A DNA stretch of 64,000 nt from Haematobia irritans (Eukaryota; Arthropoda; Insecta; Diptera; Muscidae). Shown piece after piece: positions 23,013 to 33,857 of this stretch. Position numbers and translations under genes: made by a program. The notes under the pieces were generated by a model. That model did no database searches. It worked only from the letters and a program-made list of their open reading frames with translations, and was not told the DNA's origin. The stretch spans positions 112,258,145-112,322,144 of the forward strand of contig NC_134398.1 of NCBI RefSeq assembly GCF_050003625.1, given 5' to 3'. Numbering within the stretch: position 1 is the stretch's first letter; every line of letters begins with the position of its first letter.

Positions 23013-24054
23013 CCAGGGGGGGGGGTCTGCATCTTTGTATCTCCCTCGACTTCCAAGAGGATCCGCTTATTTCTGATTCAGACAGATGCTTGTCGATTTT
23101 CGAATCCTTTAGCTGATCGTTTTTATACACCTTCATTTGGATATAATGAAAGACATAACATACACGGCCCTGGGACTTTGCTAGATGTGGCAAAGACTGA
23201 GTGTTCAATATAAACACTGCATGCCGTCTTGGCCCATCCACTTCATCCAAACGGCCAACCTTCCAATCAGCTGTTGGAAGATCTGGATTGCATTGTTTCA
23301 GTCTATTTAAAATAGATTCAGGGTCAGGAGGGTTTGCAGGTATCCACGCATGTGCTCTTGGTCTAGCCGGTATGTCTTTCTTCTCGACTAACTCTAGAGC
23401 AGCTCCTTCCCAAACTTCACCAATTAGTATCAGAGCAGCTTTAAAACATTCTATAGACCTCTGGTCCTCAAATGCGACTAGCTTAAATCGTCCTTGATAC
23501 CAACCAGCCTCTTGGTGTCGAGGATCTGGGCCGGGAAACTTTTCCAGCACCTGTGAGTAGACGCCAGACAAAGCATTCTCAATTTCCCCCCATTTTTGCT
23601 TTGGAACCATACCGTCCAATGCTCCTTTATTAATGATAGCCATCACAAGGCTGTCTTTAGCAACTGAGGCAAACGATCGTTGATCCCTTTTGGAGGATGG
23701 CAGCTCATCCGGTGATCGTTCCCTTTTTCCAGCCTCAAGAATTCCTTGAGCCCATTTTAAGGAATCGCTTTGTTTAGCCGACAACGTGCTTGGGTCGACT
23801 GATCCTAATTTCTTTAGGATAAACAAAGCATTTCTGCGTTCTTTGAATCTCTTTCGTGAGGGATTACCTCCTTTTGATGCCGTTACCTTGGAAAAGGTCC
23901 GACTTGTCAAATTGTCGCCACCTGTCGACCCGTGTACAGGTCGACTAATTGGGCCTAACTCTTGGTCATTGCCCAAATTTATAACTCCAGCCGATACTCG
24001 TCCACTGGGCCCTGAAGTTAGCAACCCAGTGGATGTCTTTGAATTTCTCTGCAT
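22996..24054 (-). pseudogene. LINE ORF1 protein, C-terminally truncated by deletion
   Basis: The 352-codon frame starts close to the 5' end of the element. It is basic and low-complexity at first (KGGNPSRKRFKERR), then has a conserved block with GWYQGRFKLVAFEDQRSI, WIPANPPDPESILNRLK and DWKVGRLDEVD. Such ORF1 proteins bind the element RNA; the block resembles the uncharacterised domain seen in insect LOA-like ORF1s, a family memory I could not check. The last ~35 residues run into a C10 tract (about 23011-23020) and then out of frame into ORF2 sequence. The same block recurs at 62719-62923. Confidence 0.75.
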
Positions 24055-24162
24055 GGTGGCCTAATATCCCACCACACTTGAAATTCGTAGTAGGTACTTA
24101 TTACGATGATTTTATCCGCTATTAAAAAAACACGTCCGTTCCGTTCGACGGTTGAAATAAGA

Positions 24163-24328
24163 AAGTAGCATAGAGATGCACTAAAAAATTGTATAAAGGA
24201 ATACACTCAAGCACATTATCATAGACAATTTTATGTCGCGAACGAAAATTTTACAACTTCAATGAAACTTATTCGTTATTTCAAAGAAAATGTGTCGTAC
24301 TTTTTATGAAGAAATTTTAACGCAGATT
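24163..24328. other. Spacer between two LINEs
   Basis: A/T-rich flank of the LOA-like LINE, related to 20506-20658. No feature was recognised beyond the target duplication. Confidence 0.4.
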
Positions 24329-24523
24329 TTTTTTTATTTATTTAAGCAAATACATATTTGATGCTTAACTTATACTACAACTAGTCTCTATTATGAAGAA
24401 GTGACTAACCAATAGTTTATTTATTAACATCAGTAGATTTATTGAATTTAAAATATTAATATTAAAGTCTCATATAGTCGAACTAGGACAATTATTGTAA
24501 ATTTTTCATTGGTATTGAGGCTT

Positions 24524-24784
24524 TCATATATAAAAGCGAGTTAATAAATTGTGTGGTTTGAAATGGCGCAATCTTCTATGTTGACTAGAAGTTTGGAGTA
24601 AATTTCGGGCTTCGCGATTAGTATGGTTCTGGAGGCGGATAAGATGTTTTTCTGCAAATCTAGAGATTTCCTCTTTGATTGTCTTCATTTTTAAGTCTCG
24701 GTGGAGGTCACTATTTCGGACATACCATGGAGCGTTTACTGCGCTCTTATCACTTGTTTTGATAGCTGAATGCGATAAATCCAT
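24524..24784 (-). pseudogene. Jockey ORF2 C-terminal remnant
   Basis: The frame contains APWYVRNSDLHRDLKMKTIK and EEISRFAEKHLIRLQNH, the conserved tail found at the end of Jockey-type ORF2 proteins. The intervening block with IKPIWTYGIQ-type sequence, present in the second Jockey copy at about 60560-60610, is missing between this frame and the RT frame. Confidence 0.8.
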
Positions 24785-24808
24785 ATTGGCTTTAATGGCG
24801 TTTATATA

Positions 24809-26125
24809 TTAAGAGTTTATTGTCTGTGGAGAAGACTGTATTTTTCCAATCAACCAACTTAGCTTGCGGTATTTAATATTTAGTTCTTCACACTTTTTAT
24901 CAATATGAATTATCCAATTTAATTTTGAATCCTGTGTAAAACCAAGATATTTTGCTGAGTGCGAAAAAGGAACTTGTTCATTGCCTATTTTTAGGGATTT
25001 GTAACTTGAGCCGATTTTCGCAAAGTCAACATGAACAGATTTGCTACTGTTGAGCTTTAGACCCCAGTCTTTTGTCCATTCGTGTACCTTGTTTAAAGAC
25101 GCTTGAAGCATATATACGGATATATTTGTATTTTTTCCAGAGGACATAAAAACTGTGTCATCAGCAAATGTTCCAATGAAACAATCTTCGTTAACAGGCA
25201 TACCGTGAGTGTATAGTAGATACAGCAGTGGTCCAAGTATACTGCCCTGCGGAACCCCAGCATATATTGGATATAGATTAGTGAATTCATTATCATGGCA
25301 TACTCTATAAAATCGATTACTCAGGTATGAGCTTAGAATCTCACAATATTTCTTTGGAAGTAATCTGTTGAGCTTTAGAAGGAGACCATCATGCCATACT
25401 CCATCAAAGGCTTTGCAAATGTCCAAGAATACCTCAGAGCAAACTTGGTTTTTCTCGAAGGCTTTTTCAATATCATCGGTGACTCTATGTACTTGTTCGA
25501 TTGTCGAGTGCTTTTTCCGGAATCCAAATTGATGATCCGGTATTATATTTTTCGAGACAATAAATGATTCCAGTCTTCTGCAAAAGGGTTTTTCGAATAA
25601 CTTACCAATTACTGGAAGCAGAGATATTGGTCTGTATGAATTGGGATCGTGCGGTGTTTTCCCCGGTTTTTGTATCATGACAACATCTGCAACTTTCCAG
25701 CAAGTTGAAATATATTTAATTTTTAGGACGGCGTTCATTATTATGGTTAGACGCGTAAATCCATGGTATGGTAAATTTCTTAGGAGATCTCCCTTAATTT
25801 TATCGAAACCACCAGATTTTTTGACCTTGAAGTGATTCACTGCATCATAAACATCTTTAATAGTTATTTTATCAAACGGCTGGTCGCTAATTGCATAGTT
25901 ATTTATTTGATGTTGAAGATTTGGTTCTGTATTGCTTGTTACATAAGAATTTGAATAGGTCAACTGAAGACTATTCGCAAATTCGTTCACCTTTTCGATA
26001 CTGATTTTGGCCCATTGACCATTACCTTTAAGTATTGCGACGTTCTGGTTTATTGGTTTATTTTTTAATTTTGCTGCCTTCCAGAGGGAATAGTCGGAGT
26101 TTTTGTTGGGACTTAGATTGGACAC
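24809..26125 (-). pseudogene. Jockey-type reverse transcriptase (ORF2)
   Basis: A 438-codon frame. The order is MIQKPGKTPHDPNSYRPISL (residues 150-169), HQFGFRKKHSTIEQVHR (198-214), FLDICKAFDGVWH (233-245), GVPQGSILGPLLY (290-302) and the catalytic FADD (320-323), followed by the thumb with LGFTQDSKLNW. Catalytic residues are intact. The endonuclease region is in the next frame upstream (26168 on), and the downstream end is cut by an internal deletion. It would copy the element RNA at a nicked target. Confidence 0.9.
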
Positions 26126-26167
26126 ATACTTGTTTTATTAATCTGCTAAGTTTTTTGGTAGCATTGT

Positions 26168-27133
26168 TTAACACTCTTTTATCCTCTGATGATCGAGTTT
26201 GTTGCCATTTTTCCTAATCCTTCTTTTAAATATTAATTGATTTACTATGTATTGGGGATACTGAGGCGTATTTGTTTGAATACTTGGTTCTGAGGTACTC
26301 TCCCAGGCCGCTTGTTGCATCAACTTTATAAAAGCATCGACTTCTTCCTCAATATCATTTGGATTGTAGATTGGCGAATTTCTAATAGACGTGGTAATTA
26401 AGTGACAAAAGTAATCCCAGTCGGTTCTGTTATTTATTAGGTTGAAATTAGTTTGTTTATTAGTTGCTTCACTTAAATAATGAAGATATATAGAAGAATG
26501 ATCAGAACTGAGTTCATGTCCATCTTCAATTACCAGTTTGTTTTCCTGGATTTTTCTAGTAATAAAAAAGTCAATCAGATCAGGAGTTTTAGACACGTCT
26601 GTTGGCCAGAAAGTTGGCTTACCGGTAAATATTACTGTACATCCTGTATTCATAAGTGCACGATGTAGCTCTCTGCCCTTTGGTGTGGTGAATCTAGAGC
26701 CCCATTGTGTGTTTTTTGCATTGAAATCTCCTCCCGTAATAAATATATGTTTATGTGAATTTAGCATGTCTTTGTACTGATCAAATTTTATATTATGCCG
26801 TGGTGGACTGTAAACAGATGAAATTGATACCAACGTTTTGTTTATGTGAATTGTTACAGTTGTAACTTGAAATTCCTTTACCGATATAGTATTTTCAAGC
26901 CAATGTTTAATTGAGGTTTTAATAATAACAGCACTTCCTCCTCTTGTGGTATTACTTGGATGGGGAGCATGAAATACATCGTAGTCTTTACTTTTCAGAA
27001 ATGAATCTTTTACAAAATGCGTCTCGCTTATGAGACATATATCAATATTTTTTCGTATAAAATGTACCGAAGTTCATCTATGTGTTTTAGGATACCATTT
27101 CCATTCCACTGCATAATTTTTATTGATGTCTGC
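26168..27133 (-). pseudogene. Jockey-type endonuclease domain (ORF2 N-terminus)
   Basis: The frame 26168-26833 shows GGDFNAKNTQWGSRFTTPKG and LIDFFITRK, then SSDHSSI, the D/N and SDH motifs of the apurinic-type endonuclease. Upstream, in another frame, come IMQWNGNGI near 27110 and SETHF and TRGGSAVIIK equivalents at about 27020-26940, so at least one frameshift and a stop interrupt the domain. The first Met is near 27133. The enzyme nicks target DNA to prime reverse transcription. Confidence 0.8.
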
Positions 27134-27138
27134 ATCTA

Positions 27139-28437
27139 TTAAAGTGTATTGAAAAAATTCTCCTCTAACAAGCTTAAGCGGTTGTCTAAGCACTTGTTAA
27201 ATGATTCGATTGACTCCAATTTTGATAGGATTTTTGAAAGGATAGTTTCGTGGGTAGCTTTTTGTGCGTTTACATGTTGAGCGTTTTTGTTTTTAACTGC
27301 GTCAGAGTACAAATTTGTAGTTCTGAATTGAATTGTTTTTGATGTATTTTGCGAGATAGTTGGAACTGGTTCATTTCTTTGTGGTCCATTATTGTTTTGG
27401 AGCCGATTTTCAGAGTTTTGAACACGTTTATGGAGTTTTTGCTTTTGATTGCGCAACTTTTGAAGTTCCTTAGCGACAATACATCCTCTATAGCTCGCAG
27501 GATGTTGTTCACCGCAATTGTAGCATTTCGGGAGAAAAACGGACGGTTTTTCACAATTTTCGGCTTCGTGTTGGCTCGCGCATTTAGCGCACATTGGTTG
27601 TTTAGAGCAGTAGTTCTTTGTAAGATTATATCCCTGACAGTTTTTACATTGGGGGAATGGCTTTTGGAAGTTTGATGGCTTCTATTCTGACAATGGTGTT
27701 CAAAATTTGCTTTATTTCATATATATCTTTTATATTCTCCGAAAGATGGAAGCTTAGAATAAAAATTTTCATATGAATGCCATTGTATGTTGGCCTCATT
27801 AAGAGCTTTGGTTACTTCTCTGTAATAATTGGCTTCGAATGTTGATATTTTAAGAGAATGATCATCTATATGTTTTGTAGTAAATCCATTGGAGGCTTTT
27901 GGTTTTATGATGTTGCGAAGGGCGGTGTAATTTTCCACAGCGCTAACTATAATAGGTGGTGGGGGAACAGGCCTTGGCTAACCACTCGTAATAGTATTCG
28001 TGGCATCAGTATTTTCAGCATCTAGATTTACAGTATCCTCGCCTTGGGCTATCGGGGGTGTAGAGGGCTCCACTTGTATTTCAGTAGACTTTTTTCTTGC
28101 CTTTTACCTTTTTTTCTATTTTTCACCAGAATCCACTCGGTTTGCTTTGCCATCTGTTTCATATATTATTTTTGGGGTATTACTCGATTTTTTAGACATA
28201 CTAACATTTGCGTTAGTGGCTTCTTCACTACTTCCATTATTATTATCTGTTCTTTGAGATTGTGCGAACTGTGATCGCAATGCTGTATTTTCCTCATGCA
28301 GTTGACTGCAAATATTCTTCAACGCTCTTATTCTCTCTTAGAGATCAATGTTGATTTGCTCCAGTTCTTTGAGTTTTGAAACTCTGAAAAGGCTTAGGCT
28401 ATTTTTTGCCGTAGCGGCTGATGGAGTTTCATCCATT
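27139..28437 (-). pseudogene. Jockey-type ORF1 (Gag-like), disrupted
   Basis: ORF1 begins at about 28437 (MDETPSATAAKN-like) with a stop near 28340, continues as a coiled-coil-like stretch rich in Q/N and charged residues, then a 73-codon frame at 27717-27938, and ends with the zinc-knuckle part at 27139-27594, where MCAKCASQHEAENC and CYNCGEQHPASYRGC are visible. Several stops and frame changes separate these pieces. The protein would coat the LINE RNA. Confidence 0.75.
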
Positions 28438-28450
28438 TTTCAAAAACAAC

Positions 28451-28550
28451 CCAATTAATATATTGTTACGTATGTTACCCGTCTCATTGTATCATGCGAT
28501 AAATTTCACGAGCTTAGCAGCGTTGTTCTGCTCCTTATCTGGGTAACTAG
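28451..28550. other. Short flank left of the gypsy element
   Basis: About 100 bp of sequence between the Jockey 5' end and the gypsy LTR, ending in the CTAG that is repeated on the far side of the gypsy element. Confidence 0.4.
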
Positions 28551-28919
28551 TGTAGTGGTTGGTAGAAAATATTACAATTAAAACGCACTACAATTCAATT
28601 TTTATAAAAAATTTAAAGTTAAACGTTTATTTTTAGTATCCGAACATGAATGAAAAAAAATTCTCGCTCTACATATATTAATATCTTGAGAATACAGAAA
28701 TCAAAGCTAACTTGATTAAACAAAAATTATTTTCTTTCAAGTGAAATTCAAAAAATCTATACATTGCAAAAACAAATTTTCCATGCCTACTGCAATGTAA
28801 AAAATGAAAAACTCAAAAATTGAAATTCAAAATTAAATATAAAAAACTATGGCAACTAGATTTGAAAAATAGAGATATTTGACAAGCAAATTTTTCTCCA
28901 GTAACTAAGGGTCACCACA
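28551..28919 (-). repeat. Gypsy 3' LTR (369 bp) with adjacent polypurine tract
   Basis: The LTR runs from TGTAGTGG to CACCACA on the plus strand. The next bases, 28920-28932, read CTCCCCCTCC on the plus strand, a polypurine tract (GGAGGGGGAG) in element orientation. It matches the interrupted right LTR closely. Confidence 0.88.
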
Positions 28920-28939
28920 GTACTCCCCCTCCAGCGTTG

Positions 28940-29860
28940 TCATTCAGCGAAACGAACATTCTTAAGTGATTTTCTTGACAATTTCTCCGTACAGGGATCA
29001 TCCATTGGCATTGTGCAGGGCTTGAGTCTGTCGACTGAAAGTACCTTCTCTTTACCGTTTACAAGAATCTTAAAAATTTTATCGCTTCTTGCAATAATTT
29101 CGTACGGGCCATCATAAGGGGATTGTAAAGGCTTCTTTACTGCATCGCATCTCAAAAAAAAACGTACTGGCAAGTTTTCAATTGGTCACTCACATATTCT
29201 CTATTGCTAGAATGATGTCCAGTGACCAAAGGTTTGAGTTCAAGCATTTTATTTTGAAAATTTAAAATCCAATCAGAGTCATCAGATGTAACTTTAGTGT
29301 CAACCACGAGCTCACCAGGTAAAGTTAGTGTTGTTCCATACACCATTTCAGCAGAAGTTACCTTGTTATCGGTAACGATTTTAGATCTTAAACCCAGCAT
29401 GATAAGAGGCAAACTATCCACCCAGCCCCGACCACTATGACATCGTAATGCCGATTTCAATGTGCGATGCCACCTCTCAATGAGCCCATTTGATTGTGGG
29501 TGATATGGAGTTGTGTGTTTTACCTTTGCACCAAGTAATTGAGCTAGCTTCCGAAAAAGCCTGCTTTCCTTGGTCTGTCACTATTTCCTTTGGCACACCA
29601 AATCGAGAAATCCATGAACTAACAAACGCTGAAGCCACAGTTTCACTTTTGATATCCTGAAGGGGAACAGCTTCTGTCCATTTCGTAAATCTGTCAATAA
29701 AGGTTAAAATATATCTATAACCTTGGCATGGAGTTAATGGACCAACAATGTCCAAGTGGATATGCTTGAATCGTTGTGACGGTAGCTTGAATTCTACCAG
29801 TGTACTCTTTGTATGACGTTGTACCTTTGACTTCTGACATTCAACTGACAACAATTTTTA
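28940..29860 (-). pseudogene. Gypsy integrase
   Basis: Three frames together cover the integrase. Frame 29477-29854 has [20 protein letters not shown] and [14 protein letters not shown], the two aspartates of the DDE core. The glutamate is in [13 protein letters not shown] sequence near 29475, one frame away. Frame 29152-29460 continues with LPLIMLGLRS, and 28940-29173 ends with GPYEIIARSDKIFKI and VDRLKPC, the C-terminal module. Two frameshifts break it. The zinc-binding N-terminal part is in the next frame upstream (about 29850-30000). Confidence 0.85.
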
Positions 29861-30306
29861 CACCATTGTGTTACGTCTCTCTTTAAGGACTTCCAGATGA
29901 AGCGAGAACGTACTAAATTTACGGTACCCTTAATTTCAGGATGCGATAGATTATGAAGATTATCAAATACCAATTTTCTGAATGAATACGTTAAATAGGG
30001 TCTTATTGTAGTGCCAGAAGTATCACAGTAAATGTTTCGCCCATCATGTTTGATACGTTTAAGGTTTAAGCTTGTATTTTTGCTATTCACTAGAAACTTC
30101 AATTCGTCATCACCATCTTGTTCTTTTGCCAAAATAGCGTAGTCTAGACATTGCGGTGTGTCAATGGCTTGAATGCGTGACATAGTATCTGCTACAATAT
30201 TTTCCTTTCCACGAATAAGGCGTATATCTGTAGTAAATTGGCCTATATAATCGAGTTGCCTTAATTGTCTTGGAGATGCTTTTTTCCGGCCACTGCTTAA
30301 ACGCAT
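29794..30306 (-). pseudogene. Gypsy RNase H tail and integrase zinc-finger region
   Basis: The frame starts after a small shift in the RNase H tail (T run at 30282), reads IRGKENIVADTMSRI, the typical end of gypsy RNase H, and then HNLSHPEIKGTVNLV with WCKNCCQLN, the HHCC finger of integrase. Confidence 0.8.
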
Positions 30307-30994
30307 AAATTAGCGGCTTGTGGTCCGAAAAAATGCAAAATGTACGCCCTTCGAGAAAATATTGAAAATGTTTCAATGTGGAATAAACTGCTAGAAGCTC
30401 TCGGTCGTATGCACTATATTTTGTCTGAGTTGGAGTAAGCTTCTTAGAATAAAATCCAAGCGGTTTCCACTCACAGTTTATATATTGTTGCAGTACACCA
30501 CCCATTGCATAATCTGATGCATCTACACATATTGATGTTGGGGCATTCTCATCAGGATAACACAAAAGAACTGCATCAGCTAATTGTTTCTTGCAAAATT
30601 CAAAGGCCTGCTTCCGCTCATCGGTCCTTTCTATTATACGTCGATCATTTTTCTTATTTCCTTTGTAAATGGAATGAAGAATAGCTTGTGCTTCGGCAGC
30701 TTTTGGTAAAAATCGACGATAAAAATTAAACATACCTAGGGAACGCCTTAGGTCCTTAACCGTGTCTGGAATTTTGTAGTTTTGAATTGAGTCTACTCTG
30801 TCGGGAAGCGGTCGTATGCCATTTTGCGTTACCAAATATCCAAGAAATTTTAACTCAGGAACTCCAAAAGTGCATTTCTTTAGATTTATGGTAAGTCCAA
30901 ATTCACGTAAGCGTTCAAATAATTGACGTACAAAAAATCCAAGTCTCTTGTGACTTCGTGCATGAAGCGCTGAAATGTTTGCGCGGCGTTGCAC
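30161..30994 (-). pseudogene. Gypsy RT thumb and RNase H
   Basis: The frame contains LTINLKKCTFGVPELKFLGY and GIRPLPDRVDSI, the RT segment just past the active site, then the connection and RNase H motifs ICVDASDYAMGGVLQQ, YDRELLAVYSTLKHFQYF and IFSDHKPL. The beginning is out of frame relative to the upstream RT frame, because the segment that should hold the YxDD motif is missing at about 30930-30960. Confidence 0.85.
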
Positions 30995-31992
30995 AAACCA
31001 AACGTCATTCTTTTGAATTCATAGTTACCTATTGGGGTAGTTATCGTTGTCTTTTTGATGTCATCCTGGGCCATTGGAATATGGTGTTATGCTTTCACCA
31101 AGTCAATAGTGCTGAAAATTTTCTTGCCATTTAGAAGAGCTCCAAAGTCGTGAATATGCGGAACAGCGTATCGGTCAGGAATAGTTCGAGCGTTTAAACC
31201 TCGGTAGTCTCCACAAAGGCGCCATTCACCACTTGCTTTCTTCACCATGTGAAGTGGACTAGCCCAACGGCTATTCGATGGTCTGCATATTCCGAGTTTC
31301 ACCATTTCCTCGAATTCCTGCTTCACTATTAATAACTTCTCTGGTGAAAGACGGCGAGGTTTGCAGAAAACTGGTGGTCTGCTGGTTGTCTCTATGTTAT
31401 GCTCAACTGAATGTTTTGCTTTTGCATGAAAATTAATTTTCGTCAAGTCTACAAATTCTTGAATTATCGGCGAGAATTCTTTCGAAAATGAAACATGCGA
31501 TACGAAAATGTCATCCATTGAAGCACTGGACCCTTTGCAGCACAACTTCGACTTCGGATGTATTAAAGAATTGTTCTTGATATCAATTAATAAACCATAT
31601 TTACCAAGAAAATCTGATCCAATAATAGGCTTCTCAACGTCAGCAATAACAAAGTTCCATTGGAATGTCCGATTCATACCCAAATCTATGGTTAATGATT
31701 TCGATCCGAATGTTGGAATAGACGTTTTGTTGGCAGCATATAGAACTAACTTGCCAGGGGGTTGCTTGCGTTGTAATTTTGATACAGGATAAACTGTCAA
31801 ATCTGCTCCTGTGTCTACCAAAAACCAGATTTTCGACTTCACATCTCGAACAAACAGGCGACAAATCTCTTGGCTGCAATCGTCTGTCAATATGGACGGT
31901 GCGGCATTTAGTTTTCCGATGTATTGATTCTGTAATTGCAGGGTGAAATACACTTCTTTGCTTTTGCACCGAAATTGAAATGATACCAACAC
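30886..31992 (-). pseudogene. Gypsy protease and N-terminal reverse transcriptase
   Basis: Frame 31087-31992 begins with the Gag-Pol linker, then the aspartic protease motif [13 protein letters not shown] and [15 protein letters not shown], then RT blocks [20 protein letters not shown] and [13 protein letters not shown] stop at about 31087 follows. The second frame, 30886-31074, continues with ITTPIGNYEFKRMTFGLCNA and FQRFMHEVTRDLDF and then loses frame. RT lacks the catalytic YxDD. Confidence 0.88.
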
Positions 31993-32690
31993 AGTGGTTT
32001 GTTTTTGTTTAAAGATTTGGATCGACTTCGTCTTCCGGAAGATGATTTACTACGGTTTATTGCATTTCCAAAAGATTCCATCTTTGCGCATAGACTTTCT
32101 AGCTTTTTCTCAATATCATCTAGACGACTTCTAGACGGTGTAATCGCATATACTTTAGACTCGTTGCAATCAGATATTTTGTCTGCCACGGTGGAAAGCT
32201 TTTCCAAACTGTCATCGCTAACGGAAAGGATTGCTTTCATTTGCGCAGGGAGACGTTGCATCCAGAGTTATTTTAAAATTTCATTTGAAACCTTACCTTG
32301 AGCTAGAGACCTCATTCCATTTAATAGCTCAGACGGCTTCTTGTATCCAAGTTCAACGTTCGTTAACTGCTTTTTTAAACGTTTTTCTTCAGAATCTGAA
32401 AAACAGCTTACCAATTTATCTTTCAATGTTCCATACATATTTTCAGCTGGTGGGTTTATGATAATATCATGCACTTTTTCCAAGATGTTGCTTTCAATTG
32501 ATGCGACAATCGTATGAAATTTTGTAGAATCTTGAGTAACACCAGCCATTATGAATTGAGATTCCATCTGCTTGAAACATAGCAATGGGTCCGATTGCCA
32601 AAATGGTGGAGCCTTAATTGCTACACGAGAAATTTCCATTGATGTTGAAGAACTTCCTCCTGGGTTTGCCATTTTACTTAAAATCTCCAC
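31908..32690 (-). pseudogene. Gypsy Gag (CsRn1-type)
   Basis: Frame 32268-32690 starts near the element 5' end and has KAPPFWQSDPLLCFKQMESQ, the start of Gag in this clade. It changes frame near 32265 and continues at 31908-32261 to the nucleic-acid-binding motif [18 protein letters not shown] (C-x2-H-x9-C-x3-C). That spacing differs from the usual CCHC knuckle and supports the clade assignment. Gag would form the particle and bind RNA. Confidence 0.85.
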
Positions 32691-32719
32691 AAAGTATGAT
32701 AAACGTGTTCAACAAATAT

Positions 32720-32737
32720 TTTTCGGGGTCACTAATT
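32720..32737 (-). promoter_or_regulatory. Gypsy primer-binding site, probable tRNA-Trp
   Basis: Just inside the right LTR the minus strand reads AGTGACCCCGAAAAA. GTGACCCCGA matches the complement of the 3' end of tRNA-Trp as I remember it, the primer reported for CsRn1-type elements. Confidence 0.5.
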
Positions 32738-33857
32738 TGTAGTGGTTCGTAGAATTTATTCCAATTAAAACGCACTACAATTAATTTTTTTTATAAAAAA
32801 CTTAAAGTTAAACGTTTATTATATTACATGTTAGCCTGATACCGAAACAGGCAATTGACGTCCAAATGCATTATATCTAATTATACAATTATTTTTCGAG
32901 CTTTATGGACAGATATAGATTAAGGAACATGGTTAATAGAGCCATTGAAAATAATTAGATATAATGCATTTGGACGTCAATTGCCTGTTTCGGTATCAGG
33001 CTAACATGTAATATAATAAGCAACGATGAGCCCGTCGTAAAACTAGGAAAAACACGACTAATGTACGCGTTAGAATTGTTGTTGTATCCTGGAAACCAGT
33101 TTCTGTTAATTGTCATATGTTGTAGTTGACTGTAGAAACAATAAGCATTGTTCGACTGTTCACCACTTAGGTGAATTCTAACAAATTAGCTTTCTAAAAA
33201 TAAATTTCGTGTTGTTGCATTACTATGTAACAAAACGAAATAAAAATAAGATTAAGGGACTTGTAAGTTATATGAAAAGATGATGTACAGTGGGAGAAAA
33301 GATGATTCAATTTGTAAGAGGAAATTTCCCAAATGTTTTCTCCATAAGGAGTTAGCATAAAGGGCCCAAAATTGAGTTATCTCTCCCAGCCAGATCTATA
33401 CTAAAGGCTGTGGAAAGGTTCATTCGCCCGAACCGAAACATGTACAGTCCAGGCGTTTATAGATTTGTATCTGGCGTTTTCTTTTCAATGGCTCTATTAA
33501 CCATGTTCCTTAATCTATATCTGTCCATAAAGCTCGAAAAATAATTGTATAATTAGTTAAACGTTTAGTTTTAGTATCCGAACATGAATGAAAAAAATCT
33601 CTCGCTCTACATATATTAATATCTCGAGAATACAGAAATCAAAGCTAACTTGATTAAACAAAAATTATTTTCTTTCAAGTGAAATTCAAAAAATCTATAC
33701 ATTGCAAAAACAAATTTTCCATGCCTACTGCATTGTAAAAAATGAAAAACTCAAAAATTGAAATTCAAAATTAAATATAAAAAACTATGGCAACTAGATT
33801 TGAAAAATAGAGATATTTGACTAGCAAATTTTTCTCCAGTAACTAAGGGTCACCACA
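32738..33857 (-). repeat. Gypsy 5' LTR split by an insertion
   Basis: LTR sequence is present at 32738-32818 and 33555-33857. Between them is a 736-bp foreign block (32819-33554). The repeated AGTTAAACGTTTA at 32806 and 33555 may be the target duplication. Confidence 0.85.
32819..33554. mobile_element. Unclassified insertion with nested inverted repeats
   Basis: The block has the order A-B-A'-C-B'. A (about 32819-32885) is the reverse complement of A' (about 32953-33021). B (about 32886-32952) is the reverse complement of B' (about 33482-33548). C (33022-33481) is single-copy and shows no open frame. The 13-bp direct repeat at its edges is longer than most DNA transposons leave. Family unknown. 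Confidence 0.7.

Larger units (their letters stand above)
20659..24162 (-). mobile_element. LOA/I-type LINE, internally deleted (LINE-1 of window)
   Basis: A non-LTR retrotransposon on the minus strand. Its 3' end is a (TTAGGT)n tail at 20659, its 5' UTR ends at the ORF1 start near 24054, and the direct repeats AAGTAGCAT at 20650-20658 and 24163-24171 look like a 9-bp target-site duplication. It carries ORF1, reverse transcriptase and RNase H but lacks the apurinic-type endonuclease, because ORF1 is joined to the middle of ORF2 near 23005. RNase H plus this ORF1 type points to the I group, probably the LOA clade; the clade name is inference. Confidence 0.8.
24329..28450 (-). mobile_element. 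Jockey-clade LINE 1
   Basis: A non-LTR element on the minus strand with ORF1 (zinc knuckles), endonuclease and reverse transcriptase without RNase H, which defines the Jockey type. The 3' end is an A-rich AAATAAATAAAAAAAAA-like tail at 24329-24345. The 5' end lies near the ORF1 start at 28437. ORF1 and ORF2 are broken by stops and frameshifts, and ORF2 lacks a segment after the RT thumb. Confidence 0.85.
28551..33857 (-). mobile_element. Ty3/gypsy LTR retrotransposon, CsRn1-like
   Basis: Minus-strand element bounded by LTRs that read TGTGGTGACC at the start and CCACTACA at the end in element orientation. A 4-bp duplication CTAG flanks it (28547-28550, 33858-33861). Gag, protease, reverse transcriptase, RNase H and integrase follow in the usual gypsy order, with no env-like frame. 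The Gag zinc motif [18 protein letters not shown] is the CHCC type that marks the CsRn1 clade. The right LTR contains a 736-bp insertion. Several stops, frameshifts and loss of the polymerase YxDD motif make it inactive. Confidence 0.88.

Noticed and set aside
28551..33857. Endogenous retrovirus with env
   Set aside because: The coding order ends with integrase next to the polypurine tract and LTR, leaving no room for an env-like frame.
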